Assembly (NCBI RefSeq): GCF_902809845.1
Contig: NZ_CADDWI010000013.1
Coordinates: 124,001-188,000 of the forward strand
Direction of reading: 5' to 3'
Source: Chelativorans sp. Marseille-P2723
GTDB taxonomy: Bacteria > Pseudomonadota > Alphaproteobacteria > Rhizobiales > Rhizobiaceae
Length of the DNA stretch: 64,000 nucleotides
Part shown: positions 1 to 9,607 of the stretch, in pieces
Numbering within the stretch: the first letter of the stretch is position 1
Layout of the letters: each line of letters begins with the position of its first letter
The notes under the pieces: model-generated
Database searches by the model: none
Told to the model about the DNA's origin: nothing
The model's input: the letters and a program-made list of their open reading frames with translations, nothing else
Position numbers and translations under genes: made by a program

Positions 1-1051
1 CGCGCATGCCATCGGACATGAGGTCGCGGGTGCGGAAGCCATCCTCCAGCACAGCCGCTATTGCCTTCTCCAGACGACCAGCCTCTGCGACCATATTGAA
101 GGAATAGCGCAGGCACATGGCAAAGGAAGCGATCATCGCGATGGGATTGGCGATGCTCTGGCCGGCAATGTCGGGCGCGGACCCGTGCACCGGCTCATAC
201 AGCGCCTTTCGCTTGCCGGTCGACGCTTCGGGCGCACCGAGCGAAGCGGATGGCAACATGCCGAGCGACCCCGTCAGCATCGCTGCCACATCAGACAGCA
301 TGTCGCCAAACAGATTGTCCGTCACGATCACATCGAACTGTTTCGGCCAGCGCACGAGTTGCATTCCGCCAGCATCCGCCAGCATATGGGTAAGCTCCAC
401 ATCGGCGTATTTGGCCTCGTGGGTCGCTGTCACGACTTCCTTCCAAAGCACGCCTGACTTCATGACGTTGTGCTTTTCCATCGAGCAGACCTTGTTGCGG
501 CGGGTCCGCGCCAACTCGAAGGCAACCCCCGCGATCCGTTCGATTTCGAAAGTATCGTAGACCTGAGTGTCGACGGCCCGCTTCTGGCCGTTGCCGATTT
601 CGACAATCTCCTTGGGTTCACCGAAATAAACACCGCCCGTCAATTCTCGCACGATGAGAATGTCGAGACCCTCGATCACTTCCTTCTTCAGTGAGGAAGA
701 TTCGGCCAGCGCTGGATAACAGATGGCAGGCCGCAAATTAGCGAAAAGCTCCATCTCCTTGCGCAGGCGGAGGAGACCCGCTTCCGGTCTCTGTTCGTAG
801 GGGACACTCTCCCATTTCGGCCCGCCGACCGCGCCAAAGAGAACCGCGTCTGCAGCAAGTGCCCGCTCCATGTCAGCATCCGAAATGGCTTCTCCGTGGG
901 CGTCATAAGCGGCCCCACCAACAAGTCCCACCTCCGTTTCGAAGCCAGCATCCATCTCCGTGTTCATGACAGCGATGAGCTTGGATACTTCGGCCATGGT
1001 CTCCGGCCCGATGCCATCGCCAGGAAGGAGGAAAAGCTTGCGTGTTGCCAT
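1..1051 (-). CDS. leuB: 3-isopropylmalate dehydrogenase, C-terminus cut by window edge
   Basis: Oxidises and decarboxylates 3-isopropylmalate with NAD in leucine synthesis; cytosolic. The reading begins [20 protein letters not shown], the classic N-terminus of the isocitrate/isopropylmalate dehydrogenase family. Downstream I read [12 protein letters not shown], then [12 protein letters not shown] (metal and substrate binding region) and [14 protein letters not shown] (NAD binding loop). 350 codons are visible; the family is about 370 residues, so roughly 20 C-terminal residues lie outside the window. leuD lies upstream on the same strand, separated by one secreted unknown, so a leu gene cluster is likely. 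Identification is firm. Confidence 0.97.
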   Translation of the reverse strand, partial: MATRKLFLLPGDGIGPETMAEVSKLIAVMNTEMDAGFETEVGLVGGAAYDAHGEAISDADMERALAADAVLFGAVGGPKWESVPYEQRPEAGLLRLRKEMELFANLRPAICYPALAESSSLKKEVIEGLDILIVRELTGGVYFGEPKEIVEIGNGQKRAVDTQVYDTFEIERIAGVAFELARTRRNKVCSMEKHNVMKSGVLWKEVVTATHEAKYADVELTHMLADAGGMQLVRWPKQFDVIVTDNLFGDMLSDVAAMLTGSLGMLPSASLGAPEASTGKRKALYEPVHGSAPDIAGQSIANPIAMIASFAMCLRYSFNMVAEAGRLEKAIAAVLEDGFRTRDLMSDGMR

Positions 1052-1147
1052 GGAGAAAGCCTCGTGCAGATCCAGAACGGCCCTAGCTAGACCCCGCAAC
1101 GCATTTGCGCAAGAGCACAAAAGCTTCGGTCGCTGCGGCGGCTAGCC

Positions 1148-1175
1148 TCTATGCATGTCTAGCGTCTATGCATGT
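1148..1175. repeat. Tandem 11-base direct repeat
   Basis: The 11-mer TCTATGCATGT occurs at 1148-1158 and again at 1165-1175, a 17-base period, ending right at the stop codon of the 1176-2000 gene. Each copy holds the palindrome ATGCAT. It lies between that gene and leuB. Function unknown; it may be a leftover of local duplication. Confidence 0.6.
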
Positions 1176-2000
1176 TCAGTTCGATGCCAGCACGTCGGTC
1201 ATGGTCCCATAAACATCCTTTGGCCATGCGTCTGGATCGGGCCAGCTCCTGATGCCGCCCGCACCGTCCTGCTGCGCGAAGTAGAGCTTTTGACCCGCCT
1301 GATCGATGGCCATAAAGGCATTCGATGAACCGCAGGCGTGCGGCACGCAGCCGGAACCGTAAGAGGTGCCCGATTGGAGAGTGTGGACGCCGTCGCTTAC
1401 GATGAGGCCGGATGCCAGATCCGTCAGTTCGTCCTGAAGCAGCGCCTTCGCTGCATCATAAACCGCCTCGTTAGCAAAGGCATTGATCATCGAGTTGAGC
1501 TTGCTGCTATCCAGATCCGCCCAAGACGTGCCGGGTTGCGGGGCGAAGGCGAGATCTCCGACCGTTCGCAGCCCGTCTTCGGACGACCACCGTTCAACGG
1601 AGCGGCTTTCGCCGGGCAGGAGATAGGGAACGAAGTAGATTGCATCCTCGGAGATTGCAGGGTGCGGCGAGCCGCAGTCATCTCCCGCCTGGGCTGTCTG
1701 CAGATCGCCGGCTTCCGGCTTCCAAATGATCAGGGTCGCGGTGCCGCAGGCATTGCCGCCCGGCCCGATCTCGAAAAGGGCAACATCAACGCCCCCGAGT
1801 TCCACTGTGCGGTTGTAGTAAAGTACGTAGTCGCTGGCGATTTCTGCACCTTCAAAGGAGAGAACCTTCTCCAGATCGGCGTTCTCGGTGATGGTGAACT
1901 CACCGCCTGAAAAAGAAATGGTCTCTTCGTCCTGTGCGAGAGCAGGCAAGGCAAAAAATGCGGCAAGAAAGCCGCAGCAAGCGGCCACTTGTTTCAACAT
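1176..2000 (-). CDS. Secreted protein of unknown function between leuD and leuB
   Basis: I do not recognise a domain. The 274-residue product starts with a clear signal peptide (residues 1-23, MLKQVAACCGFLAAFFALPA then LAQ), so the mature protein should be periplasmic or outer-envelope. Four cysteines in the mature part (in NACG, DDCG, SGCVPHACG contexts) could form disulfides. The start at 2000 is chosen over one 13 codons upstream because GGAG stands nine bases before it and it gives a normal signal peptide. It lies 47 bases after leuD on the same strand and before leuB, so it is probably co-transcribed with them, but nothing in it suggests a role in leucine synthesis. Confidence 0.8.
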   Translation of the reverse strand: MLKQVAACCGFLAAFFALPALAQDEETISFSGGEFTITENADLEKVLSFEGAEIASDYVLYYNRTVELGGVDVALFEIGPGGNACGTATLIIWKPEAGDLQTAQAGDDCGSPHPAISEDAIYFVPYLLPGESRSVERWSSEDGLRTVGDLAFAPQPGTSWADLDSSKLNSMINAFANEAVYDAAKALLQDELTDLASGLIVSDGVHTLQSGTSYGSGCVPHACGSSNAFMAIDQAGQKLYFAQQDGAGGIRSWPDPDAWPKDVYGTMTDVLASN

Positions 2001-2047
2001 GAATGACTCCAATATCAAGAAAAAGGGCAACAGGCCCAAAGAGAGCG

Positions 2048-2653
2048 CTATGCCCAGGGTCTGCTTTCAAAATAGCTCTTTTCAAACTCCGTGATCGCCG
2101 GCGCCTTCTCCAGCGTCAAGCCGATGTCATCTAGGCCGTTCAGCAGGCAATGTCGCTTGAACGGCTCGACTTCAAACTTGATGATCCCTCCATCGGGCCC
2201 CCGGATTTCCTGGGCTTCAAGGTCAACGGTGAGAGTGGCATTGGCACCGCGGGAGGCATCGTCCATCAGCCGGTCCAACTCATCAGGGCTCACCCTGATT
2301 GGCAGAATGCCGTTCTTGAAGCAGTTGTTATAGAAGATATCCGCGAAGCTTGTGGAGATGACGCAGCGGATCCCGAAATCGAGCAGCGCCCATGGTGCGT
2401 GCTCCCGGCTTGAACCGCAGCCGAAATTGTCACCAGCGATCAGGATACTGGCGTTGCGGTAGGCCGGCTTGTTCAGGACGAAATCGGGATTCTCGGATCC
2501 ATCCTCATTGTAACGCATCTCGGAGAAAAGCCCTTTGCCGAGCCCGGTCCGCTTGATCGTCTTGAGATAATCCTTGGGGATGATCATGTCGGTATCGACA
2601 TTGACAATGGGCATGGGCGCTGCAACGCCGGTGAGCGTAGTGAACTTTTCCAT
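2048..2653 (-). CDS. leuD: 3-isopropylmalate dehydratase small subunit
   Basis: Small (swivel) subunit of isopropylmalate isomerase, which with the iron-sulfur large subunit LeuC converts 2- to 3-isopropylmalate. At 201 residues it is full length. The N-terminal [13 protein letters not shown] and the substrate-binding [15 protein letters not shown] (residues 76-90) are hallmark motifs of the bacterial LeuD2 class. leuC is not in the window, which is common in this group where leuC lies elsewhere. The downstream neighbours on the same strand are a secreted unknown and leuB. Confidence 0.97.
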   Translation of the reverse strand: MEKFTTLTGVAAPMPIVNVDTDMIIPKDYLKTIKRTGLGKGLFSEMRYNEDGSENPDFVLNKPAYRNASILIAGDNFGCGSSREHAPWALLDFGIRCVISTSFADIFYNNCFKNGILPIRVSPDELDRLMDDASRGANATLTVDLEAQEIRGPDGGIIKFEVEPFKRHCLLNGLDDIGLTLEKAPAITEFEKSYFESRPWA

Positions 2654-2777
2654 GGTGTTTCAGTGCCTGTCTATAATCAGATGACTGCAGTAGTGCATTT
2701 GGCTACACCCTTTACATCAAGCGTGCGTCCCCGCAAAGTCTCATGGACATTTCCGTATCTCGGGTCATCAAGCCTTC

Positions 2778-3659
2778 ATGCATCAGCCCTTCTCCCGTCT
2801 CCGCCGTTCAGTCCTTTATATTCCAGCCGGCAACGAAAAGGCTCTCCGCAAGAGTGCTTCTCTTTCCTGCGATGTTGTGATCTTTGATCTAGAAGATTCG
2901 GTCGCTCCCGAGCAGAAGGCCAAGGCACGTGAACGCCTTGCTGAGTTCCTGGCCAGTCCGGACCGGCCGAAACACGAAACAGTCATCCGTATCAACGCGC
3001 TTTCAACGGAATGGGGCACTGAGGATCTGCTGGCCGCCAGTGCGCTGCGGCCTGAAGCCATCCTCCTGCCCAAGGTGGACGGTCCGCGCGAAATACTAGA
3101 CGCCGGCGCCGCTCTTAACGAAATGGATGCGCCTCGATCCATCCGCCTGTGGGCAATGATCGAGACAGCGCAAGGCATGCTCAACGCCGGGCCAGTCGCA
3201 GAACTTGGCCGCGATCCAACAGCCAGACTCTCCTGTCTCGTCGCGGGAACCAACGATCTTGCAAAGGAAACGCGCGTTTCGGACCGGGCAAATCTGAAGC
3301 CCTGGCTGATGCAAATGGTGCTTGCCGCGCGGGCCGGCAATCTCACCGTTCTAGACGGTGTCTTCAACGATTTTCGCGATCTCGACGCTTTCGCCCGCGA
3401 ATGCAAGGAAGCGCGAGCCATGGGGTTCGATGGCAAAACACTGATCCACCCCAGCCAGATCAGGCCTGCCAACGCTGCCTTTGCGCCTAAGGCCGAAGAA
3501 ATAAGAGAAGCCGAGACCATCGTCAAAGCCTTCGCAAAGCCGGAGAACCGCTTGGCAGGCGTCATCTCGGTGAATGGTCGCATGGTCGAGCGGCTGCATC
3601 TGGAGCAGGCGGCGGCACTCCTGGAGAATGCAAGGCATATCAGGGAAAGGGAAGAATGA
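2778..3659 (+). CDS. HpcH/HpaI aldolase/citrate lyase family (CitE-like CoA-ester lyase)
   Basis: Member of the CitE-like TIM-barrel lyases that cleave or condense acyl-CoA esters such as malyl-CoA, citramalyl-CoA or citryl-CoA. 293 residues, the normal length. Visible motifs: LRRSVLYIPAGNEKA at the N-terminus, VVIFDLEDSVAPEQK (residues 33-47), a conserved arginine in VIRINAL, and the metal-binding acidic residues in AMIETAQGML and GTNDLAKE. No citrate lyase alpha or gamma subunit genes adjoin it, so a stand-alone CoA-ester lyase is more likely than citrate lyase; the exact substrate cannot be read from sequence. Its stop overlaps the next gene by ATGA. Confidence 0.88.
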   Translation: MHQPFSRLRRSVLYIPAGNEKALRKSASLSCDVVIFDLEDSVAPEQKAKARERLAEFLASPDRPKHETVIRINALSTEWGTEDLLAASALRPEAILLPKVDGPREILDAGAALNEMDAPRSIRLWAMIETAQGMLNAGPVAELGRDPTARLSCLVAGTNDLAKETRVSDRANLKPWLMQMVLAARAGNLTVLDGVFNDFRDLDAFARECKEARAMGFDGKTLIHPSQIRPANAAFAPKAEEIREAETIVKAFAKPENRLAGVISVNGRMVERLHLEQAAALLENARHIREREE

Positions 3660-3856
3660 AGCTTTACCGCTTCTTGTCCGGGCCGGACGATTCGACCTTC
3701 TGCCACAAGGTGACGGAAGCGCTCAATAAAGGTTGGCTTCTGCACGGAGGGCCTACCTATGCCTATGACGCGGAAACAGGAACGATGCGGTGCGGGCAGG
3801 CCGTCGAAGTGGAGGGCGTGAAATACGCCCACGACATCAAGCTCGGGGATTATTGA
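3656..3856 (+). CDS. DUF1737 domain protein
   Basis: A 66-residue protein that is essentially one DUF1737 domain: KLYRFLSGPDDSTFCHKVTE, then GWLLHGGPTYAYD and a C-terminal region rich in Gly/Val/Lys. The family has no established function. The ATGA overlap with the preceding CitE-like lyase gene indicates translational coupling, so its product may accompany the lyase. No signal peptide or membrane segment. Confidence 0.85.
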   Translation: MKLYRFLSGPDDSTFCHKVTEALNKGWLLHGGPTYAYDAETGTMRCGQAVEVEGVKYAHDIKLGDY

Positions 3857-3884
3857 CCTGTGGGGAGCAGGAACGAGACCGCGC

Positions 3885-4328
3885 TCACGAACCCGGATGA
3901 GGCCCCTCATCCACCGATTCCTCGATACGCGCCATGTCATCGTCGGATAACCCGAAATGATGGCCGATTTCGTGAATCAGTACATGGGCCACGATATCGC
4001 CCAGTGTTTCTTCATTCTCAGCCCAGTAGTCGAGGATCGCTCGGCGGTAGAGCGTGATGCGATTCGGTCCATCGCCGGTCGCCGGGTTCCAGCGCTCTGC
4101 GATGCCACGTCCCTCAAACAGGCCAAGCAGGTCGAATGGCGTCTCCAGCGCCAGATCGTCCATGATCTCCTCTGTAGGAAATTCCGCAACCTGGATGATG
4201 ATGTCACCCGTGAGCTTGCGAAACTCTTCGGGCAGGCTGGCGTACGTTTCCATCGCGAGGAATTCAAGCTCGCTGAGCGAAGGTGAAAGCTGGTCGTACC
4301 AGGAGCGTGTCTGATAGATGCGTGCCAT
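3885..4328 (-). CDS. Small zincin-like metallopeptidase family protein (DUF1025)
   Basis: 147 residues. The zinc site HEIGHHFGLSDDD (His119, Glu120, His123, with Asp129 two residues past the conserved Gly) fits the HExxHxxGxxD pattern of the short zincin-like family (PF06262). The middle region, IIIQVAEFPTEE and DLLGLFEGRG, also matches this family. Its biological substrate is unknown and the protein is a probable cytosolic peptidase rather than a proven one. It is convergent with the DUF1737 gene, whose end lies 28 bases away. Confidence 0.88.
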   Translation of the reverse strand: MARIYQTRSWYDQLSPSLSELEFLAMETYASLPEEFRKLTGDIIIQVAEFPTEEIMDDLALETPFDLLGLFEGRGIAERWNPATGDGPNRITLYRRAILDYWAENEETLGDIVAHVLIHEIGHHFGLSDDDMARIEESVDEGPHPGS

Positions 4329-4546
4329 CTCGTATCCTTTGCCCGCGCATATAGCGGTTTCCGGCCGAGGATATAAGACCGTTACGCGATTCTGCAGCTT
4401 TTCAAGGCTGCTAGACGGCTAAAGTGGCAGCTCATCCACATACTGGACCCGGATTCGTGGCCGCCCCCTGAGTGTGAAAGGGAGCAGGTGCATCCGGTTG
4501 CTTAGGCCATGGGGAACTGTCCAGCAGCCAGCAGGCAATATGCTGA

Positions 4547-5068
4547 TCAGCTCCCGGCACCATTAAGCACGGTCACGGCGCGGCGATTCTGTGACCAGCA
4601 GGAAATGTCGTCACAGACGGCAACAGGCCGCTCCTTGCCGTAGGATATCGTGCGAATGCGGTTTGCCGCGACGCCCCGCGAAACCAGGAAGTCGCGCGCA
4701 GCGGCAGCGCGGCGGGCGCCAAGGGCCAGGTTGTATTCGCGGGTCCCCCGTTCGTCTGCATGCCCCTCAATCGTGATCGAATAGGAGGAGTACTGGCTTA
4801 GCCATTGCGCCTGGCGCGCCAGTGTCGCCTGCGCATCGGCGCGGATGACAGAGGAGTCCGTATCAAAGAAGATGCGATCACCGACGGAAACCGTGAATTC
4901 CTGGCTCGAACCCGGTGTGGCTGCCCCCGGTCCGGCCATTCCTGAGCCAAGGCCCAGATCGGCCGCCGTGTTGGGAACCTGAGTGTTAGAGCGACACCCG
5001 GCAATTGCCAGAACGGCCACGAGGACGATTGCGGCGGGACTTCTCGTCAGGGCTGCGATGCGGCGCAT
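4547..5068 (-). CDS. pal: Peptidoglycan-associated lipoprotein Pal
   Basis: Outer-membrane lipoprotein that binds peptidoglycan through an OmpA-type domain and partners with TolB. The 173-residue product has a lipoprotein signal ending LAIAGC with acylated Cys25, a short Gly/Ala/Pro linker, and the OmpA domain with IFFDTDSSVIR and the diaminopimelate-binding TIEGHADERGTREYNLALG. A longer in-frame start exists 63 codons upstream, but AAGGAG eight bases before 5068 and the proper lipobox decide for 5068. Last gene of the tol-pal cluster, 190 bases after tolB. Confidence 0.96.
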   Translation of the reverse strand: MRRIAALTRSPAAIVLVAVLAIAGCRSNTQVPNTAADLGLGSGMAGPGAATPGSSQEFTVSVGDRIFFDTDSSVIRADAQATLARQAQWLSQYSSYSITIEGHADERGTREYNLALGARRAAAARDFLVSRGVAANRIRTISYGKERPVAVCDDISCWSQNRRAVTVLNGAGS

Positions 5069-5258
5069 GGCCGGCACTCCTTGAGATTTGAACGAATCTT
5101 CAGACGCTAGTAACCATGGCTCGGTTAAGGTGCGCTCAACAAAGACGGTTAATGATTTCTTGCATTGCGCGGACACCCCTGCAGAAACCCCTCGCGCCCG
5201 ATTCGGAAGGTAGCTGCAAATACGGCTGAAAGGCGGCAGCCTCACCTGACGCTCCATT

Positions 5259-6575
5259 CTATTTGAGAAGAGGCGACCACGCCGGGTCCGATCCGTAGTG
5301 CGGAGTCGGGACGGGCTGTTCGTTGCGCCCCGTCAGGTCGATCGAATACAGCTTCGGGCCCTGTGCCCCCGCGTCCTGACGGAAGAACATGATGACGCGG
5401 CCATTGGGCGACCAAGTGGGGCCTTCCTGCAGATAGCCTGCCGACAATATGCGCTCGCCAGAGCCATCCGTACGCATCACACCTATCTGGAACTCGCCCC
5501 CGCTTTGCTTCGTGAACGCGATAAGGTCGCCACGCGGCGACCAGACCGGCGTTGAATAAGTGCCGTCACCAAAGGAGATGCGGCGCTGGTTGGAGCCGTC
5601 GGCCCCCATGAGGTAGATCTGCGCGCGGCCGCCCCGGTCTGAGGTGAAAACGACCTGCGAGCCGTCGGGCGAATAGGAGGGAGAAGTGTCGATGGCGTTG
5701 GTATCTGTAAGCCGGGCTGTGTTGCGCGTTCTCAGATCCATCGTGAAGATGTTGGAGTTGCCGTCGTTGCGCAGCAGACTCATAATGACCTTGTCGCCGT
5801 TGGGCGAGAAGCGCGGCGCAAATGTCATGCCCGGGAAATTGCCGACCAGTTCCCGCTGTCCGGTCTCCAGTTGGAGCAGATAGACCTGCGGCTCGCCGCT
5901 TTCATAGGACATATAGGTGATTTCCTGCCGCTGCGGCGAAAAGCGCGGCGTCATTACGATGGAGCGGCCATCGGAGAGATAGCGGTGGTTGGCCCCGTCC
6001 TGATCCATGATGGCCAGCCGCTTTACCCGATTGTCGCGCGGCCCGGATTCCTCGACATAGACGATGCGGCTGTCGAAATAGCCTTTCTCGCCAGTGAACT
6101 GCTCGTAGATCGTATCTGCAATGATGTGCGCGATGCGGCGCCAGTCGCGCGGGGCGGCAAAAAACTGCTCCCCTACGAGCTGCACACCGGCAAAAGTGTC
6201 CCACAGGCGGAATTCGGTTCGGAGCCGCCCGTCCGGCTCCTGCGTCACGCGGCCCGTCACGACAGCCTGGGCGTTGATGACCCGCCAATCCTCGAAACGA
6301 GGCGCAACGTCTGGATTGGAGATCTTTTCGATAAAAGCGGCCTTGTCGATGGGCGCAAAGAGGCCGGAGCGGCGCAGGTCTGCTGCGACCACGCCCGCGA
6401 TTTCAGCTCCCTTGCCATCGCCTGAAAGAAAATCCGTGATGGCAACGGGGACGGGCTCGACAACACCCCGGTTGATATCGATCTCGACCAGGGCCCTGGC
6501 CGGCAGGGTCACCGTGACCATCAGCCCGAGAGCCAGGCTGGCAATGACCATGGTCGCTTTTAGGAACTTCTGCAT
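5259..6575 (-). CDS. tolB: Tol-Pal system periplasmic protein TolB
   Basis: Periplasmic beta-propeller that links Pal to the inner-membrane TolQRA complex. 438 residues with a signal peptide over residues 1-28, an N-terminal alpha/beta domain ([17 protein letters not shown]) and a C-terminal propeller built of repeats such as [28 protein letters not shown] and [13 protein letters not shown]. The start at 6575 gives the usual length and a proper signal sequence; the open frame continues 77 codons further upstream without a plausible leader. 43 bases downstream of tolA. Confidence 0.97.
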   Translation of the reverse strand: MQKFLKATMVIASLALGLMVTVTLPARALVEIDINRGVVEPVPVAITDFLSGDGKGAEIAGVVAADLRRSGLFAPIDKAAFIEKISNPDVAPRFEDWRVINAQAVVTGRVTQEPDGRLRTEFRLWDTFAGVQLVGEQFFAAPRDWRRIAHIIADTIYEQFTGEKGYFDSRIVYVEESGPRDNRVKRLAIMDQDGANHRYLSDGRSIVMTPRFSPQRQEITYMSYESGEPQVYLLQLETGQRELVGNFPGMTFAPRFSPNGDKVIMSLLRNDGNSNIFTMDLRTRNTARLTDTNAIDTSPSYSPDGSQVVFTSDRGGRAQIYLMGADGSNQRRISFGDGTYSTPVWSPRGDLIAFTKQSGGEFQIGVMRTDGSGERILSAGYLQEGPTWSPNGRVIMFFRQDAGAQGPKLYSIDLTGRNEQPVPTPHYGSDPAWSPLLK

Positions 6576-6618
6576 CAGCTCGTGCCCTTTGACTTTCAAA
6601 CGGTGAGGAGGCGGTAGA

Positions 6619-7683
6619 TCAGAACATATCCGATGGGTCAAAATGGACGATGACGTCAGCCCAAGCATTGTATTTCTCCGCCGGCAGGTTGTACGGCGCG
6701 CATTGAAGAATAGCGCGCCGCGCCGATTCAGCAGCAGCCCGGGCGACCCCGCTGTTTGCGGCATCGAGAATTTGTGGGCTGCCCTCGACCGCGCCGCTCG
6801 GATCAAGGCGGAATTTAAGCGAAACTCTCAAATTCTCTGCATCGAGCGCTCCCGCGGGCACGTTCCAGCAACGCTGGATCTGGCCGCGCAGAGCATCCAT
6901 CTCGCTCTGCGTGAGGCGGTCGCCCCCGGTCGTCTCTCTTCCGCCGAGCGCAGCCTCTTCGGTGGAGCGTTTCGCGCCACCGCCCGAAGCCTGCTCCTTG
7001 TTGAGGAGCGCGGCGACCTGATCAAGAAGCTGCTCATCCTTCGGCGGCTCTTTTCTTGGTTGCGCCTGCTGCTGCGGCTTTGCTGGCGTTTCAGTTACCT
7101 CACGCTCCGGCGCCTTGGCGATCTGTGGCTTTGGCGGCTGCGGCCGCGCCTGCGGCAAGGGCGCTGATGTTGGCAACTGCACGTTCTCGCTCTCGGCATT
7201 TTCGGCCACGAGAGGCTCCGAGGCAGGGTCAGGATTTATCTCCTGGCGCGGCTGTGACACCGACTCGCGCTCGGCTGCCGGAACCGGCACTTCCTCGGCT
7301 TCTGCCCGCTTCGGCTCCTCAATGGACTTCTCTGCCGGTGCCGGCTGCGGGGACTCTGCGGGCGGTGGCTCGGATGCATGTTCGACGGGTCTCGGCTTAG
7401 CTTCTGGCGTCGGTGGCGGCTTCAGATCGGTATCAGCCTCGCCCACCTTCCTCGCATCCTCGACCGGGTCCGGCCGGCGCGTCGGCTGGGGTGCCGGGCG
7501 CGGAGCGGCAGCCGCGTCCTTGTCTCCTTCCTGCAACTGCGAAAGATCGCTGATGGGAACGATATCAACCGGCAATGCCTCGACATCGGCCACCTCAAAG
7601 GCGCGCGGAGCCGACATCGAGACAAGCCCGAAGCCAAGCACCACCGCGTGGAGTGTGACTGACGCTGCAAGACCGGCCTTCAT
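6619..7683 (-). CDS. tolA: Cell envelope integrity protein TolA
   Basis: Inner-membrane protein spanning the periplasm, energised by TolQR. The 354-residue product has one membrane segment near the N-terminus (about residues 5-23), a long Pro/Ala/Glu/Lys-rich extended domain (about 45-250), and a C-terminal TolA/TonB-like domain with [20 protein letters not shown] and two cysteines (QRCW, LQCAPY). Only two bases separate it from tolR. The proline-rich, rather than alanine-lysine helical, stalk is typical for rhizobial TolA. Confidence 0.95.
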   Translation of the reverse strand: MKAGLAASVTLHAVVLGFGLVSMSAPRAFEVADVEALPVDIVPISDLSQLQEGDKDAAAAPRPAPQPTRRPDPVEDARKVGEADTDLKPPPTPEAKPRPVEHASEPPPAESPQPAPAEKSIEEPKRAEAEEVPVPAAERESVSQPRQEINPDPASEPLVAENAESENVQLPTSAPLPQARPQPPKPQIAKAPEREVTETPAKPQQQAQPRKEPPKDEQLLDQVAALLNKEQASGGGAKRSTEEAALGGRETTGGDRLTQSEMDALRGQIQRCWNVPAGALDAENLRVSLKFRLDPSGAVEGSPQILDAANSGVARAAAESARRAILQCAPYNLPAEKYNAWADVIVHFDPSDMF

Positions 7684-7685
7684 GG

Positions 7686-8138
7686 TCAGCCGTCCTGTTC
7701 CTGGAGCGTAACGAGGCCCAGATTGCGGAAACCAGCGGCAGAAATGCGTGCCATGACTTGCATTACAGTGCCATAATCTGCCGCACGGTCGCCGCGCACA
7801 TAGATGCGCTCATCATAACCTGCCCCGGCAATTGCCTCGAGCTTCGGCACCACCTCATCGAGCGGGATCTCCGTCTCCTGGAGATAAATCAGGCCCTCGC
7901 TATTTACGGAAACAGTGATGGGCTGCGTTTCGGCATTCAGCGCCCTTGCCTGCGTCTCCGGCAGATCGATTGGAACACCTACCGTGAGCAGCGGCGCGGC
8001 CACCATGAAGATGATGAGCAGCACCAGCATCACGTCGACGAACGGCGTGACATTAATCTCCGACATCAGGGCGTGACGGCGCCCACGGCGTCTGCGCCCG
8101 TTACCCCTGTCTCCGCTTGAAGCCAGTGATGCGCCCAT
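7686..8138 (-). CDS. tolR: Tol-Pal proton channel component TolR (ExbD/TolR family)
   Basis: Partner of TolQ in the proton-driven motor that energises TolA. 150 residues: a basic cytoplasmic start (GNGRRRRGRRHAL), MSEINVTPFVDVMLVLLIIF with the conserved membrane aspartate Asp35, and a periplasmic domain ending in LGLVTLQEQ. Its start overlaps the tolQ stop (TGATG), indicating translational coupling. The motif TPFVDVMLVLL is diagnostic for the ExbD/TolR family, and the context makes it TolR. Confidence 0.96.
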   Translation of the reverse strand: MGASLASSGDRGNGRRRRGRRHALMSEINVTPFVDVMLVLLIIFMVAAPLLTVGVPIDLPETQARALNAETQPITVSVNSEGLIYLQETEIPLDEVVPKLEAIAGAGYDERIYVRGDRAADYGTVMQVMARISAAGFRNLGLVTLQEQDG

Positions 8139-8866
8139 CAGGCATACTCCTCGGCCCGTGCCTTGGGAGCGACCTTTTCATCGATTTGCCGCGACAGTAT
8201 GGCGGAGAATTCGTCGGCAAAGCCTTCCATCCGGGCAGCCAGCTTGCCTGCGTCCGAAGACAGCTTGTTGTAGGCAATGACGGCGGGGATCGCCGCCAGC
8301 AAGCCCATGGCGGTGGCCAGCAGGGCCTCGGCAATACCCGGCGCCACTACCGCCAGATTTGTGGATTTGGACCCGGCAATCGCCTGGAAGGAGGTCATGA
8401 TGCCGACCACGGTGCCGAAGAGACCGATGAAAGGCGCGGCAGATCCTATGGAGGCGAGGAAGCCAAGCTTGCCTTCAAGCCGCTCCATCTCGCGGGCAAG
8501 TGCCAGGTCCATGGCCTTGTCAATGCGCATCTGCAACCCGAGCGGTGAGCGAGCGCCTTTCTCGAAGCTCTTCTTCCACTCACGCATGGCAGCCACGAAG
8601 ATGGAGCCCATGCCGCTGGTCTTGCGATCGGCAAGGGAGCGGTAAAGCTCTTCCAGTGACTGACCGGACCAGAAGACCTGCTCGAACCGGTTGAGCGACA
8701 TGCGCATGCGCGCATAGGCAAGCATTTTGTCCACGATGATCGCCCAGGTCCAGATGGAGGCACCGACCAGGCCGATCATGACCAGCTTCACCACCCAGCC
8801 GGCTTGCCAGAACAGCGCCCAGATGGACAAGTCCCCACCCGGCGCGGTGAGCGCTACACTTTCCAT
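8138..8866 (-). CDS. tolQ: Tol-Pal proton channel component TolQ (MotA/TolQ/ExbB family)
   Basis: Three-pass inner-membrane protein that forms the proton channel with TolR. 242 residues with membrane segments at about 24-45, 135-158 and 178-198; the conserved SIGSAAPFIGLFGTVVGIMT and GIAEALLATAMGLLAAIPAV stretches line the channel in the family. First gene of the tight tolQ-tolR-tolA-tolB-pal block; the 246 bases up to ybgC probably carry its promoter, so ybgC may be transcribed separately. Confidence 0.97.
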   Translation of the reverse strand: MESVALTAPGGDLSIWALFWQAGWVVKLVMIGLVGASIWTWAIIVDKMLAYARMRMSLNRFEQVFWSGQSLEELYRSLADRKTSGMGSIFVAAMREWKKSFEKGARSPLGLQMRIDKAMDLALAREMERLEGKLGFLASIGSAAPFIGLFGTVVGIMTSFQAIAGSKSTNLAVVAPGIAEALLATAMGLLAAIPAVIAYNKLSSDAGKLAARMEGFADEFSAILSRQIDEKVAPKARAEEYA

Positions 8867-9112
8867 GAATTATGTCCCTTGCAAAATCCGGGCATCGATG
8901 CCGATCCGTCCCGCCCTCGCTTCAGCCGATAAGCTGCGCCGCCCCCGGCGGGCACCCTTCGTGTCCTTCTTCCGATCAATTTTGGTAAAAGGAAGGCGCG
9001 AATGCCGCGGGTATCGGCATTCTCATGACGCCGGCATGGTTAATTTTGCGTTACGGGAAGGCGTCAACAGGAGGAAGTACTAGCGGGGAACATGCAAACA
9101 GATCCGCGGGCT

Positions 9113-9571
9113 CTACTCCGGCCTACGAAGAAAGGCAGGTGCCCACTCTTTGGGGAAGCGGCGCGGCTTGCCCGATGCGCCCATGATCGCTGCCTCCACC
9201 TTTGCCTCTACCAGCAGGGCCTCCTCGCGCATAAGCTTCTGCGCCATCAGGATGCGAGCGCCCGATATTCTTTCCACTTGCGTCTCGACGGTTAAAATGT
9301 CGTCGACGCGCGCGGGCTTGAGAAAGTCGATCTCCATGCGGCGCACCACCCAGGACAGCTTTTCGCCATGCTTGCCGTCTGCAAGTTCCGTATGGTGGAC
9401 ACCGGCGAGCCGGAGGAAATCGGAACGTCCCCGCTCAAGGAACTCCAGATAGCGGGCGTGGTAGACGACGCCCGTGAAATCCGTATCGGCAAAATAGACG
9501 CGCGCCTTCAGCCGATGGCCGGTCTCGGTCAGCTCGCCGCTGATGCCGACAGCCAGCGCATCCTCAGCCAT
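9113..9571 (-). CDS. ybgC: Tol-Pal associated acyl-CoA thioesterase YbgC
   Basis: Hotdog-fold thioesterase, 152 residues. The signature FADTDFTGVVYHARYLEFLE (residues 28-47) includes the catalytic aspartate of the DTD motif (Asp31). The family hydrolyses short- to medium-chain acyl-CoA and is consistently encoded next to tolQRAB-pal, with a proposed role in envelope lipid metabolism. Here it lies upstream of tolQ on the same strand, with a 246-base gap, and 36 bases downstream of ruvB. Confidence 0.95.
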   Translation of the reverse strand: MAEDALAVGISGELTETGHRLKARVYFADTDFTGVVYHARYLEFLERGRSDFLRLAGVHHTELADGKHGEKLSWVVRRMEIDFLKPARVDDILTVETQVERISGARILMAQKLMREEALLVEAKVEAAIMGASGKPRRFPKEWAPAFLRRPE

Positions 9572-9607
9572 CGCTTTCTTCCCTGGAATGGCTATGCAAC
9601 AAGAATG

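Noticed and set aside
2816-3940. 374-codon open frame on the minus strand
   Set aside because: Antisense to the CitE-like lyase and DUF1737 genes; rich in Ser, Arg and Ala with no motif.
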